From the IMG/VR virus record IMGVR_UViG_3300017752_000046, positions 1 through 38,969 of that record: DNA of 38,969 bases; one strand, given 5' to 3'. Below, piece after piece: positions 1-9,500 of this stretch (position 1 is the first letter of the stretch; each line of letters starts with the position of its first letter). Below the pieces are notes generated by a model, which did not search any database, was not told the origin of the DNA, and worked only from the letters and a program-made list of their open reading frames with translations. Both the position numbers and the translations under genes were made by a program. The stretch comes from a virus.

Positions 1-576
1 ACCTAATACAGAAAAGTCTGTACTACTTGAAGAAAAGCTAAATATGTCGTCGTTTCCGTTACTAGCTTTAAAGCTATCAAAGTTAAAATCATTATTTGTC
101 TCAAGAAAGAAACCCATTTTTTGAAAATCTCCTTGGATAGTGAGAGACGGGTTATCTTCAGAACCATCAGCCATAACAACAAACGGTTTTGTAGAAAATA
201 AGTGATTACCTGTAGAGCCTTCATCTCTTGAAAATAAAAGTGCATCTCCTAACTTTAAGGATGTGCTTGATGCTGCACTCGGAGTTCCACTAGTTACCTT
301 TCCTATGGTAATAATTGGATTATTTACAGTAACACTGTTAAAGAATGCGTCTCCGTCTGATTCAATTAGAAATCCAGAAGAACCGGCCGAATAGTTTGCT
401 TGTATATCTCCAGAGTTAATTGAGATACCACCAATAGTTCCACTAGTTGCAAATATACTTCCTGCACTAGTTACATAAAATTTAGTATTAGCTTGTCCCT
501 GTGCAGTAGAAAAAGTGTTTGAAACACCAGTTCCTATCCAAACATTACCACTTGTGTCAACATTAAAATTTGCCAT
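1..576 (-). CDS. Tail fibre / tail tip protein, C-terminus cut by window edge
   Basis: An open frame of 192 codons runs from the ATG at 574-576 off the left window edge, so the C-terminus is missing. It starts MANFNVDTSGNVWIG and is rich in Gly, Ser, Thr, Asn and short beta-strand patterns. The motif NYSAGSSGFLIESDG repeats the NYSAGSTGFILNNDG near the end of the preceding hub gene, so the two probably share a beta-helical or beta-prism fibre fold. It lies one base after that gene's stop, at the distal end of the leftward virion operon, where receptor-binding or tail-tip proteins are usual. I see no enzymatic motif. The exact role is inferred from position and composition. Confidence 0.75.
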   Translation of the reverse strand, partial: MANFNVDTSGNVWIGTGVSNTFSTAQGQANTKFYVTSAGSIFATSGTIGGISINSGDIQANYSAGSSGFLIESDGDAFFNSVTVNNPIITIGKVTSGTPSAASSTSLKLGDALLFSRDEGSTGNHLFSTKPFVVMADGSEDNPSLTIQGDFQKMGFFLETNNDFNFDSFKASNGNDDIFSFSSSSTDFSVLG

Positions 577-577
577 A

Positions 578-3500
578 TTATCCTATGTGTATTGAACCTG
601 CGTTTATTGTAAGTGTACCAGCTATAGTTGCTCCAGATGCAACAAGTGTTCCATTTTCATCAACACTAAAATTTGCACCACCAAATGTATTTGCACCCAT
701 AAATAACCTGCCATTGCTATCTACTTGAAATGCATCAGTTCCTATATCTATTGTACCAGCTTCTAAATCGCCTCTAAAGGTACCATTATTGAACTCTACT
801 GAACCGTCATTATTCAATATAAATCCAGTAGAACCAGCGGAATAATTGCCTTTAATAACAGTATTACCACCATCTAATTCTAAATTGCCTGCTGATAGTT
901 TATCACTAGCTATTGTCCAACCACCAATACTCCCTGTAGTAGCAGAGATATTACCTCTTATAACAGCATCTGAAATCTCTATAAAACCATCTGTATATGT
1001 TGCGTCTGTCTTTTTAATAATCCAACCAGAAGTACCTGCTACATAATTATCAGATTGTATCGTGTCACTAATTTTTGCATTCGTAATTGCAGCATCAGTT
1101 ATTTTTGCGGTTGTTACTGCAAGGTTGTTTATCTTTGCCTCAGTAATTGCAGCATCAGATATGTTTGCTGTTGCTACTAAATTACCATTAGAAGATTGCT
1201 CATCAGAGGGTATGGATTCATTTCCAGCAATATCTACTGCACTAAATCTAAAATAATGAGTAGAGCCATTTGGCATTTGCACTTCACCAACTACAGGTAT
1301 TTCATCTCTTATGTGCGAAGAAGTTGCTGGTAACTCACCTATTTTATATTGAGTCTTGTCGTTTAAAGTACTAAGAGAGAAACCAGAAGTTGTAGAAGCA
1401 TATACATTGAGATGGTCTATATCAGCCGATAAAGTAAAATTTGTAATACTACTTATAGGAGTTCCTTGTGCATTTTGAGCTCTTCCCAAACTATGAACTA
1501 TTTGAACACGCATAGCACCTGAAGCTATTGTGTCAGCTGGACCAGGTTTTTCTGGTGCAACAGTATCTACAGCTGTAGTTACAGAACCTGTTGCATATTG
1601 AGAGTAATTACCATTAGATAAAACTGCTGCTACACCAACTTCATAAGTCGTTGCTAACTGAAGACCTTCAATTGTAAAATCATTTTCAGACCAGTTTATT
1701 GTTGAGTAAGAAAAATCACCTGTTGAATTTACTGGTTTATACCTTATTAAGTAATGTAGACCATTTTGTATTGGAGTATTATTGTCATAGTTTGGCTCAT
1801 CCCAAGTAACTTTTATCAATGATTGGTTTACACCTAATGCATCAATCATTGTTGTTGAGACTAGATTAATATCACCTGTTACTCCAGTTGTCGGATGTTT
1901 AGGTCTTAATGGTTCATAAATTCTGGTACCAGAAACTACTCCTACTGTAGGTGCGGTAAATCTTAAATCATCGCCTATTCTTTTTTGTATATCTCCAATA
2001 TCTAAAGATGTATTACCAGTTTCCCAGGATACATACTCAGATAAATCTACATACTCAACTCTGTATGGACTAGTAGAAACAAGTCTTCTTAAATATACTC
2101 CATAACCATCTTTGATTGGCCATGTTATACCAGTAATTCTTATTTTTTCAGGATTTATTATCTCACCACGATATGCTACCTCATATAAACTATTTCTACC
2201 ATCTTCAATTCTTTTTTCTTCAGTATCTTCAAATCTTATTTCCGGGTCATATACGTATATCATATCTCCGACATTAAAATCTCCTTGTATGTCATAGTCT
2301 TCAAGAGATAAGGATAAAGATTTTTTAATCTTTTTAAACTCATTTAAGAAAGCTTCAGCTCTACTTTGTCTAGACACTGAAGGCATATTGGGTTCTGATA
2401 CAAATTGAACCCTTTCTAATTCTGCACCAAATAAATCTCTATACGGAGTATTGTCATCAAAGGCTTCGGCAAAGTCAGCATTCTGTGAATTAGCTGCATT
2501 ATTAACAAGATACTCAACACCAGAAACGTAATCTTCTGCCTCAAATTGTGAAGTAATACTTTCTGGATTTAGACCAACAATACTTGGGTCTTCACCACTG
2601 CTATTTCTTGATATTAAAGCAGGTGGTTCATTAGTACCGTGTCCTTGGAATAAGACTTCTGCTGTTGCAGCATCTAATGTAGCATCATTGTTAACTCTAA
2701 ATTCTACATCTAGATTTTGACAAACCCTTTCTATAGCTGATAGAGCAGATTCTACATAATGTTCACCATTGTACAAACCAGTGGTAGATGTAACTGTTAA
2801 AGCAGATGAAGGAGGAGTAAAGTCAGCTGTATACAATGCTGTACCTTTTGTAATTCTAAAGTCATCTATGTAACCATGAAAATAGTCAGCTCCTTGAGAA
2901 CGTCCTATCGAAAATTTTAGATTGCCATCTCTTGTATTTCTAGCAATTGATTTTGTAGATTGCCATTCATCTTGTTTAACACCATTTTTAAAAGTTTTAA
3001 AAGTATTACCTTCTCTTGTAATAGAAAAATGATTCCATTGACCATAATCAATTGAGCCTAAGTCTTTACCATCAGCTATGTCATAAGTACCACTATCAAC
3101 AGAACCTGATATATTAGCCTGTCCTAAAAAACTTTTAATATAAACTTTAGAATTAGCATTGCCGTCAGTATTCAGACCTAATATCATTGCAGGTGTTTGC
3201 CCGTCTGGGTTTGTAGCGAATACAGCACCGTGTTTAGTAGCAGCTCTAATTGTTGTTGAAACATTTGAACCGTGATACCATCTTTCGTTAGGAACCCAGT
3301 ACTGTGAATAATTTTGTTGAAATAAAGGGTCTTGCTCCCAAGCTAATACACTTCCACCTGGGTCTGTTTCGAATAAAGACCTATTACCTGTGTAATAATC
3401 TGGATAAATAATATTTGGGTCATTTGCAACATTTTGTGCTGAGGATAAGCTTCCTGTCCAGAAATCAATAGCAGGTGTTGGAGTAGAGTTATTATTTGTA

Positions 3501-4561
3501 TTAATTATATTAGAAGATACTGGAGGACTTGAACTAACAACTTTTGGAGAGTTATTAGTAGTAGGTAGAAATTTACTTCTTGTATCAAAAGAAGGTTTTG
3601 CTTTAAAGAAAGTAGATAATATTGGGGCTCCTTGATACCAATTAGGTTGTGTCACTGGGTCAATATTTTGTGCAACAGTTCTAGTACCACCAGTTCCTAG
3701 AAGTTCATCTATATCATCATTTCGTCTATTGACTATACCTACATCCCACCAAGGAATAGACCTGTTACCTCTTATAGCAAGAAACATTAATGCATATGCT
3801 GGACCATTATAAGCAACTAAATGAGATTCAGCAGTTACTGCTGTACCGTCTACATCTTTATAAAGATGAGCAAAGAAACTAGATGCAAACCCATTTTCTC
3901 CTCTATGGTAGCAAACACTAACCATCATATCGAAATGCTTTTGAGCTAGTGCTGTGTCATATGGAAACGCATCTTCATGTCCATTAAAAACTGCTTTAAC
4001 TTTATTTACATAAGGTAAAACTTTATTATTTATAAGTAAGCTAGAGGCTAATGTTTCACTAAATCTTTGATTACTAACAGTAGAGTCATTACCAGTATAT
4101 TTAAGTCTTATTCCTTTATCATCTATTAGAGTATTGGAGGAGTTAAAAAACCCACCCCCTAATCTTGTTGTTGCTGTAGAGTCTGAGAAAGATACAGGAA
4201 ATGTATAAGTAACTCCATTTATTTCTATTCCAGTTTCATAAATTTGATGATATAAATCTACTAATTTTGGCCGACCGTTAAATGTATGACCGTATCCAAC
4301 AGTTAATGTTCCTCTTATAGATGAATGAAAATTAGGGTCATAGGGTACCCTTCCAAAGAATGAGTTATGAGCAGTATACACAGTTTGTCCAGAAGGAGTA
4401 GGGTCGTTATCTTCATAAGTGTATTTACCTTTATCTGGTCCTACTGTAATTAAAACAGGATAAGCATCATCATATACGAATGGTACGAATCCTTCGTGAG
4501 ATTTGAGGTTAGTTATACCTTGAGCAGATAACTGTGCATTAGCTAAATCAAATTGAGGCAT
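578..4561 (-). CDS. Tail hub protein with N-terminal lysozyme, half LamG, FnIII and fibre repeats
   Basis: 1327 aa multidomain tail-tip protein. Residues 1-290 resemble a T4-type lysozyme (GH24): E23 in SHEGF, D32, T87 in TVGYGH, and a later QKHFDMMVSVCYHRG segment like the family helix. About 50 residues are inserted between the putative catalytic Asp and Thr. Residues 340-365 are a Ser/Asn/Pro linker. Residues 444-585 look like the C-terminal half of a LamG/concanavalin-type lectin, ending FHGYIDDFRITKG and FTPP. Residues 595-830 resemble a siphovirus hub/Tal core, 910-1000 and 1015-1125 are fibronectin-III-like, and 1130-1327 are short beta repeats. It probably degrades peptidoglycan locally during DNA entry. 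The start ATG lies 4 nt after the upstream stop and has only a weak, distant AGG, so translation is likely coupled. Confidence 0.85.
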   Translation of the reverse strand: MPQFDLANAQLSAQGITNLKSHEGFVPFVYDDAYPVLITVGPDKGKYTYEDNDPTPSGQTVYTAHNSFFGRVPYDPNFHSSIRGTLTVGYGHTFNGRPKLVDLYHQIYETGIEINGVTYTFPVSFSDSTATTRLGGGFFNSSNTLIDDKGIRLKYTGNDSTVSNQRFSETLASSLLINNKVLPYVNKVKAVFNGHEDAFPYDTALAQKHFDMMVSVCYHRGENGFASSFFAHLYKDVDGTAVTAESHLVAYNGPAYALMFLAIRGNRSIPWWDVGIVNRRNDDIDELLGTGGTRTVAQNIDPVTQPNWYQGAPILSTFFKAKPSFDTRSKFLPTTNNSPKVVSSSPPVSSNIINTNNNSTPTPAIDFWTGSLSSAQNVANDPNIIYPDYYTGNRSLFETDPGGSVLAWEQDPLFQQNYSQYWVPNERWYHGSNVSTTIRAATKHGAVFATNPDGQTPAMILGLNTDGNANSKVYIKSFLGQANISGSVDSGTYDIADGKDLGSIDYGQWNHFSITREGNTFKTFKNGVKQDEWQSTKSIARNTRDGNLKFSIGRSQGADYFHGYIDDFRITKGTALYTADFTPPSSALTVTSTTGLYNGEHYVESALSAIERVCQNLDVEFRVNNDATLDAATAEVLFQGHGTNEPPALISRNSSGEDPSIVGLNPESITSQFEAEDYVSGVEYLVNNAANSQNADFAEAFDDNTPYRDLFGAELERVQFVSEPNMPSVSRQSRAEAFLNEFKKIKKSLSLSLEDYDIQGDFNVGDMIYVYDPEIRFEDTEEKRIEDGRNSLYEVAYRGEIINPEKIRITGITWPIKDGYGVYLRRLVSTSPYRVEYVDLSEYVSWETGNTSLDIGDIQKRIGDDLRFTAPTVGVVSGTRIYEPLRPKHPTTGVTGDINLVSTTMIDALGVNQSLIKVTWDEPNYDNNTPIQNGLHYLIRYKPVNSTGDFSYSTINWSENDFTIEGLQLATTYEVGVAAVLSNGNYSQYATGSVTTAVDTVAPEKPGPADTIASGAMRVQIVHSLGRAQNAQGTPISSITNFTLSADIDHLNVYASTTSGFSLSTLNDKTQYKIGELPATSSHIRDEIPVVGEVQMPNGSTHYFRFSAVDIAGNESIPSDEQSSNGNLVATANISDAAITEAKINNLAVTTAKITDAAITNAKISDTIQSDNYVAGTSGWIIKKTDATYTDGFIEISDAVIRGNISATTGSIGGWTIASDKLSAGNLELDGGNTVIKGNYSAGSTGFILNNDGSVEFNNGTFRGDLEAGTIDIGTDAFQVDSNGRLFMGANTFGGANFSVDENGTLVASGATIAGTLTINAGSIHIG

Positions 4562-4565
4562 ACTA

Positions 4566-5258
4566 TCACGGGGTTAACCTATACTCCCACCATTCGATAG
4601 TAAAATCTCTATCGTCTACATTCAGAACGTTAGAGTAGTCTATTTCAAGGTGGTCATTCTCATCATTCAAATAAAGTGATGTATTCCCAAATTTAATCTG
4701 AGCATCAGATATTTGTGCATTATCATAAAAAGTTATTGCGTGATTATTAGAACTAGCATCTGTTGTAGTAACATCCCCGTTAGTTCCTTCAAAATTTAAA
4801 AGTAATTGAGTGTCTTCTTTTGATGGATTAGTAATTGTTCCAGCTCTAATAGCTCTTAAAGCTCCTGACTTTCCCTCTCTAAGTAAACCAAAAGGTGTTC
4901 CATTTATATTATCTAGAACATATTCTAGAGTTTTTTCTTGATAATTTCTTTTAGAAGAAAGTCCGCCTTTTTCAGCAATTGGTAAACCCCTTGTGTCGCT
5001 GTCACCAAGATATGAAACTAGTCCTGTTCCCTCTATTCCAACACCATCATCATCAATTTCTAATCCTTGTATAATTCCTATATATTCACTAGCAGAAATC
5101 ATACTTGCATCATCTAACTCTTCTTCAGAAACTCTAGTTGGCATTACGACTATATGGTCATAAGGCTGAATTGAATTCACTACTGAGTTTGGAACCAATG
5201 ACATATCTAGATTTACACTAAATACACCAGGTGCCATTAATTTTTGTGTTACACTCAT
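4566..5258 (-). CDS. Tail hub N-terminal part ending in half a LamG domain
   Basis: 230 aa. Residues 1-140 look like the N-terminal part of a siphovirus baseplate hub/Tal protein (PYDHIVVMP, then YVLDNINGTPFGLLREG). Residues 150-230 match the first half of a LamG lectin-like domain: QLLLNFEG, a SSNNHAIT-like stretch, KFGNTSLYL, then DFTIEWWEYRLTP. The protein stops there, in mid-domain, at tandem TGA TAG codons. The missing second half appears at residues 444-585 of the next gene. The start overlaps the stop of the distal tail gene by 4 nt (ATGA), so the two are translationally coupled. It may be a natural split hub, or it may be joined to the next frame by recoding. Confidence 0.75.
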   Translation of the reverse strand: MSVTQKLMAPGVFSVNLDMSLVPNSVVNSIQPYDHIVVMPTRVSEEELDDASMISASEYIGIIQGLEIDDDGVGIEGTGLVSYLGDSDTRGLPIAEKGGLSSKRNYQEKTLEYVLDNINGTPFGLLREGKSGALRAIRAGTITNPSKEDTQLLLNFEGTNGDVTTTDASSNNHAITFYDNAQISDAQIKFGNTSLYLNDENDHLEIDYSNVLNVDDRDFTIEWWEYRLTP

Positions 5259-6523
5259 CCCTTTATAACTCTACAGTATTCAGATACATTATCTAAGTAT
5301 TGGTCCCTAACATTATCGGATTCATTATGTGTAGAAAGAGTTCCATCTTGATTGTAAAACTCATAACCTACAAAAGCTTTAAATTGAGTACCAGCTGCAC
5401 TTGGGTAAATTAAACCCCTAGTTGTATCTGAACTGAACGTTGAAGGCGAACCAAATATAACTTTATTACCATCTACATCTAAAGATGTTTTCTTTAAATA
5501 ACCAGTTGAAGAAGTCATTGCTGTTGCTGATGATAGTCCAAGATTTAATCTTGAAACTGCTGGAGATTGGTTGATTATTACTGAAGCATGATGAGCACCT
5601 CTTCTTAAAGAAATGTCTACAGTAAGTCTTCCCTGTCCGTCTGCTTCATAATTAGAGGTAAGCCTAATTATTCCTAGCTCAGGTAGGTTTCTCAATACTT
5701 GTATAGTATTCCATCCTCTAAATTCTGTTGATAGTTGTTGTCCAGATGTAGGTGTGCCTCTATGTATAGAGTATTCATAATCACTCTGATAAGCTGATTG
5801 GTCCCAAATGTAAGTAGTAAACCTACTTTGAGTGGGTTGATTACCTATAACGATTCTCATTATTCCATTCTCTATTACAGAGTTTCCTGGATTATTAGGG
5901 CTATTAAGACCGTTTCTGGTTAAGTTGTTTGTTGTTATTTTTACAGCTCCTTTATAAAAGTCTGAAGTGTTTACATGAAACTGTGCATTTTCAGTACGAA
6001 GATTCTGACTTGTTTTAAAATATAAATTAACTGAATCTTGTGTGTTTGTAGTCGTTAAATCAGCAGCAACTCTTACGTTGCTTTCTGGATTGCTTGTATG
6101 ATAATAGTTGTAATGATTAGCTGGAGGAGTATGAAACTGTTGAGTTGTAGAGGTTATACCATGGTCATTATCTAAAAGCTTACCTGTTATAACTGATTCT
6201 TTAACTACTTCACCAACTTTTCCTAGATATTTCATATCTACTGAATAATTAATACCGCCGATACTGTATCTAGAAATGTCTATATTTGAACTAGATACCT
6301 CTACGAAGCCATTGAAACTCGAATCCCCATCATATTCAAAAGGAACGTAGTAACCAGATTGAGCCATTGACACTAATTCGTCTCTAATATATTTTGCAGT
6401 TTCTAAATTAGTTTCTGCTAGTTTACCAGATATATTTAGAGTTCTGTTTCCTCCACTACCTTCAAAACCTAATTGTGATGGTGATGTTAAGCTTACTCTT
6501 CCAATGTGTACTTGATTAGCCAT
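5255..6523 (-). CDS. Distal tail protein (Dit-like)
   Basis: 422 aa. It lies directly between the tape measure and the hub genes, the conserved position of the distal tail protein that caps the tail tube and docks the tip. The N-terminus (MANQVHIGRVSLTSPSQLGF, then LNISGKLAETN and VPFEYDGDSSFNGFVEV) looks like the ring-forming Dit beta-domain. The long C-terminal part is beta-rich and Asn/Ser/Thr-rich, longer than a minimal Dit, and may carry a carbohydrate-binding or structural extension. A good ribosome site (AAGGAG) precedes the ATG inside the end of the tape measure gene, and the stop overlaps the next start. Function is assigned mainly from gene order and general fold pattern. Confidence 0.7.
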   Translation of the reverse strand: MANQVHIGRVSLTSPSQLGFEGSGGNRTLNISGKLAETNLETAKYIRDELVSMAQSGYYVPFEYDGDSSFNGFVEVSSSNIDISRYSIGGINYSVDMKYLGKVGEVVKESVITGKLLDNDHGITSTTQQFHTPPANHYNYYHTSNPESNVRVAADLTTTNTQDSVNLYFKTSQNLRTENAQFHVNTSDFYKGAVKITTNNLTRNGLNSPNNPGNSVIENGIMRIVIGNQPTQSRFTTYIWDQSAYQSDYEYSIHRGTPTSGQQLSTEFRGWNTIQVLRNLPELGIIRLTSNYEADGQGRLTVDISLRRGAHHASVIINQSPAVSRLNLGLSSATAMTSSTGYLKKTSLDVDGNKVIFGSPSTFSSDTTRGLIYPSAAGTQFKAFVGYEFYNQDGTLSTHNESDNVRDQYLDNVSEYCRVIKG

Positions 6524-9500
6524 TTAATTTCTCCTTAATCCTGTTCCCGCATTACCTTCTTTATCTAACTTTCTTAAAGCTTTACTTATTTGTTGAGCTG
6601 CTTTTCTAGCAGATATTGGGTCTGATGGAACTCCTGTTACATTTACATTCAGGTTTTGTACAACAGTACCACCTCCACCAGTAGAAAGTGGTTTTACTAA
6701 GAAACCATTTCCAGGTATGAATTTTACTTCTTCTGGACCATACTCGCCAACAAGAGCTCGTTTCATTACATCTCCACGACCTCCATATTTATATTTTTTA
6801 ACGCGTCCACCCATTGCCATACCAGTAATATAATCTGGTAATCCATATAGAGCACTAGAAGAAACTTCTCTTATTTGCTCTTTTATATATTCAGGAAGAG
6901 AAGTGTAATTAGGAACCTGATTGCTAAAAGGATTTCTTTTAGGATTTGTTTTTTTACTTGGACTTGAAGGTTCGATTATTGGTTCTGAATCGGGGTCGTC
7001 TTTTTCTAACTGCTTAACAACTTCGTCTTCTATTGGTTTTGTAGCAGCTGTATCTAGACCACTCAAATCACCTATGTTATCTAAAGTATATTTAACAGCG
7101 TTACCTAAGTCGTTGTATCTATCAGTCAGTCCTAAAAGTCTAGTAACAAATTCTCCATCACTTGCTATCTGTAAATTAAAGGCTGCTCTTGCAGATTCTA
7201 ATCTTAAATCAGCATCTAGCACTCTTTCTTTAGCTTCACCTAAAGAATTAGTTGCAATTGTTAAGTCAACATCTAGCAACTCTTCTTCTTCTATCAATCT
7301 ATTATTTTCTTGACGCAGACTAACTAACTCATCGCTAATAGCTTTTGCGTCCTCTATAGCTTGACTGTTATCTTTTTGAGCTTGCGTTAGTTCAAGTAAT
7401 GATAATTTTCTTTCATCATCTGATAAGTTTTCACCTTTCATTGCTGATAAATCTTCTTCAGCAGCGGCAAGTTCTAGATTGCTTACAACACCTTTATTGT
7501 TTAGAAGTCTAAGGTCAGCTAGTTCTTCTTCTTTTTTAAATATAGCTAAGTTTTCTCCAGCAGTTCTTACACCGTTTATTTTGTCTATTTGTTTCTGTAT
7601 GTCTAATTTATTTCTAAGAAGTCCTATCTCTTCCTTGACAGTAATATTATTAACTCGACCAGATATTTCTGCTTTTCTAAGAGCTTCTGTATTTTTTGTT
7701 AGTCTTTCTTGGAAAGTAGCTCTGTCCCTTAATACCTGAAGATATTCATGTTCTGCGGTAATTAGTCCTCTTCGTGCTTGTGCAACTCCTCTGATTGCTC
7801 CAGTAAGTTGTGTTAATGCTGAAAAATCTTTTTGAGCTTGAGAAACAACATCTTGTATTGTTAATGGTAAGTTTTTAAATATTTCTTTGAAAGATGCTTC
7901 TAAATCTGGAGCTTTTCTTTTTATACCAGCAATAACACCATCAATCATAGGCATACCAATTTGTCTCATTGTAAACATAGATGGTGATTTTATTCCTAAG
8001 TAGTCTTTTACTTCTTCTATAGATTTTATAAATACATCTCTAAAGATTCCAACCATGTCATCTTTTTTAGACTCGATACCTGCAATAATTCCAGCGGTTA
8101 AATCCCCACCTAATCCGTAAGCATCTTCATTAATTGAACCATCAACAACTCCATCATTTATGGCTCTCCTTACTTGTTCCTGTAGTTCTGGTCCAACATT
8201 TTGTAGTAACTGAGCTTCAACAGTACCTGCCATTTGTGGTGTAGCCAGAGCTGCCTTTAATTGGTCCATAGCTGCTGGTCCAACTTCTGCGAATTGTTTT
8301 GCTAATAAAGGTGCGAATACTGAAAGTTCTTTTACAAGTTCACTGAATTCAGACTGTAGACTTATCTTCTTTTTAAGTCTTAAAGCAAAATCTTCAAAAG
8401 TTCCCAACATCTTTTCAGGTGCATCCCTAAATATATTTATGGCACCTTCCATACCATTTTTTAATTGGTCTTCAATCGTTTCTATAATAGTTATAAAAGC
8501 TTCATCGGTCATACCGAGTTCTTCTCTCATATTTTTAACATTGTCAGCAGCAGAACCAAACTGTTCTTTAGTTAGTCGAGCAACTAGTTCAGCAGCACCT
8601 TCGTAATCTTTTGCTGCATCAATTTGTGCATCAAAGTCAAGAGCTCCAGATGCTACAAGAGTTTTCTGTGTCTTGTTTAAATAAGAGATTCTTGCTTGAA
8701 CAATAGCAGCAGTCTTTTTAAATTGTATTTCTCCACCATCAATTATTTCTTTAAGAGTAAGACCAGAGACTTTTGTTAAAGTGTCTGCAACTAAATCTAA
8801 ACCTGCTGCAATTTCTATAGATTCTTCTTTACTTAAATCACCGAGGATATTTTCAAAAGCTTTACTTCCTTTTATTTTATCTGCAGCTTCAAAAGTTTCA
8901 TCCATAATTCCAGATATTCCAAAGGCTCCACCTGCTTTAGCAGTAAACTTATTTTCTCTTCCAGTAATCTTAGTCAAAGCAGAGTTGACTGAATCTAAAA
9001 ATCTACCTGCTTCCCCATCTATAAGTTCTTCTGTATCAGGACCTCCAAATAAAGAATTTGAAAAAGCTTGGTCTATTGCTCCTAGAACTCCTCCATCGAA
9101 TTCTCTATTAATTTTTCTAAGTTTTTCACCTAGCTCTGGTCCAAAAGCTGTTTCATCCCCAAGTAAATCATCTAAAATTGTATTAATAGTTGGAAGTCGA
9201 CCATTGTCTATATCTGTGACAAGACCTGATAAGGAACGTGAATACTGGTCTTTAAAGGTATCTATGTCTCTACCGAGTAATGCTGCAGTGGATTTCAGTT
9301 GAAAATCAATATCACCACCTGGTCCTCGTGCAGATTCTAACATTGGTAAAAGTAAGTCAGCTGAAGATTGTTTTATACCTTCTTTACCAACCTCTATAGC
9401 TTTAGTAATATTAGCTATTCTTGAATCGATAGTATTTAGAATTTGTTCATCTGCACCAAGTCTAGATTCTTCAGCTCTAATAGCTTTTAATGCTTCTAAG

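Noticed and set aside
3-245. 80-codon minus-strand frame at the left edge
   Set aside because: It lies in a different frame inside the partial tail gene that runs 1-576; the fibre-like frame shares a repeat with the hub and continues to the edge.
8781-9302. Long antisense frames in the tape measure and other virion genes
   Set aside because: Low-complexity Ser/Leu/Pro translations produced by the opposite strand of helical coding sequence; no ribosome sites.
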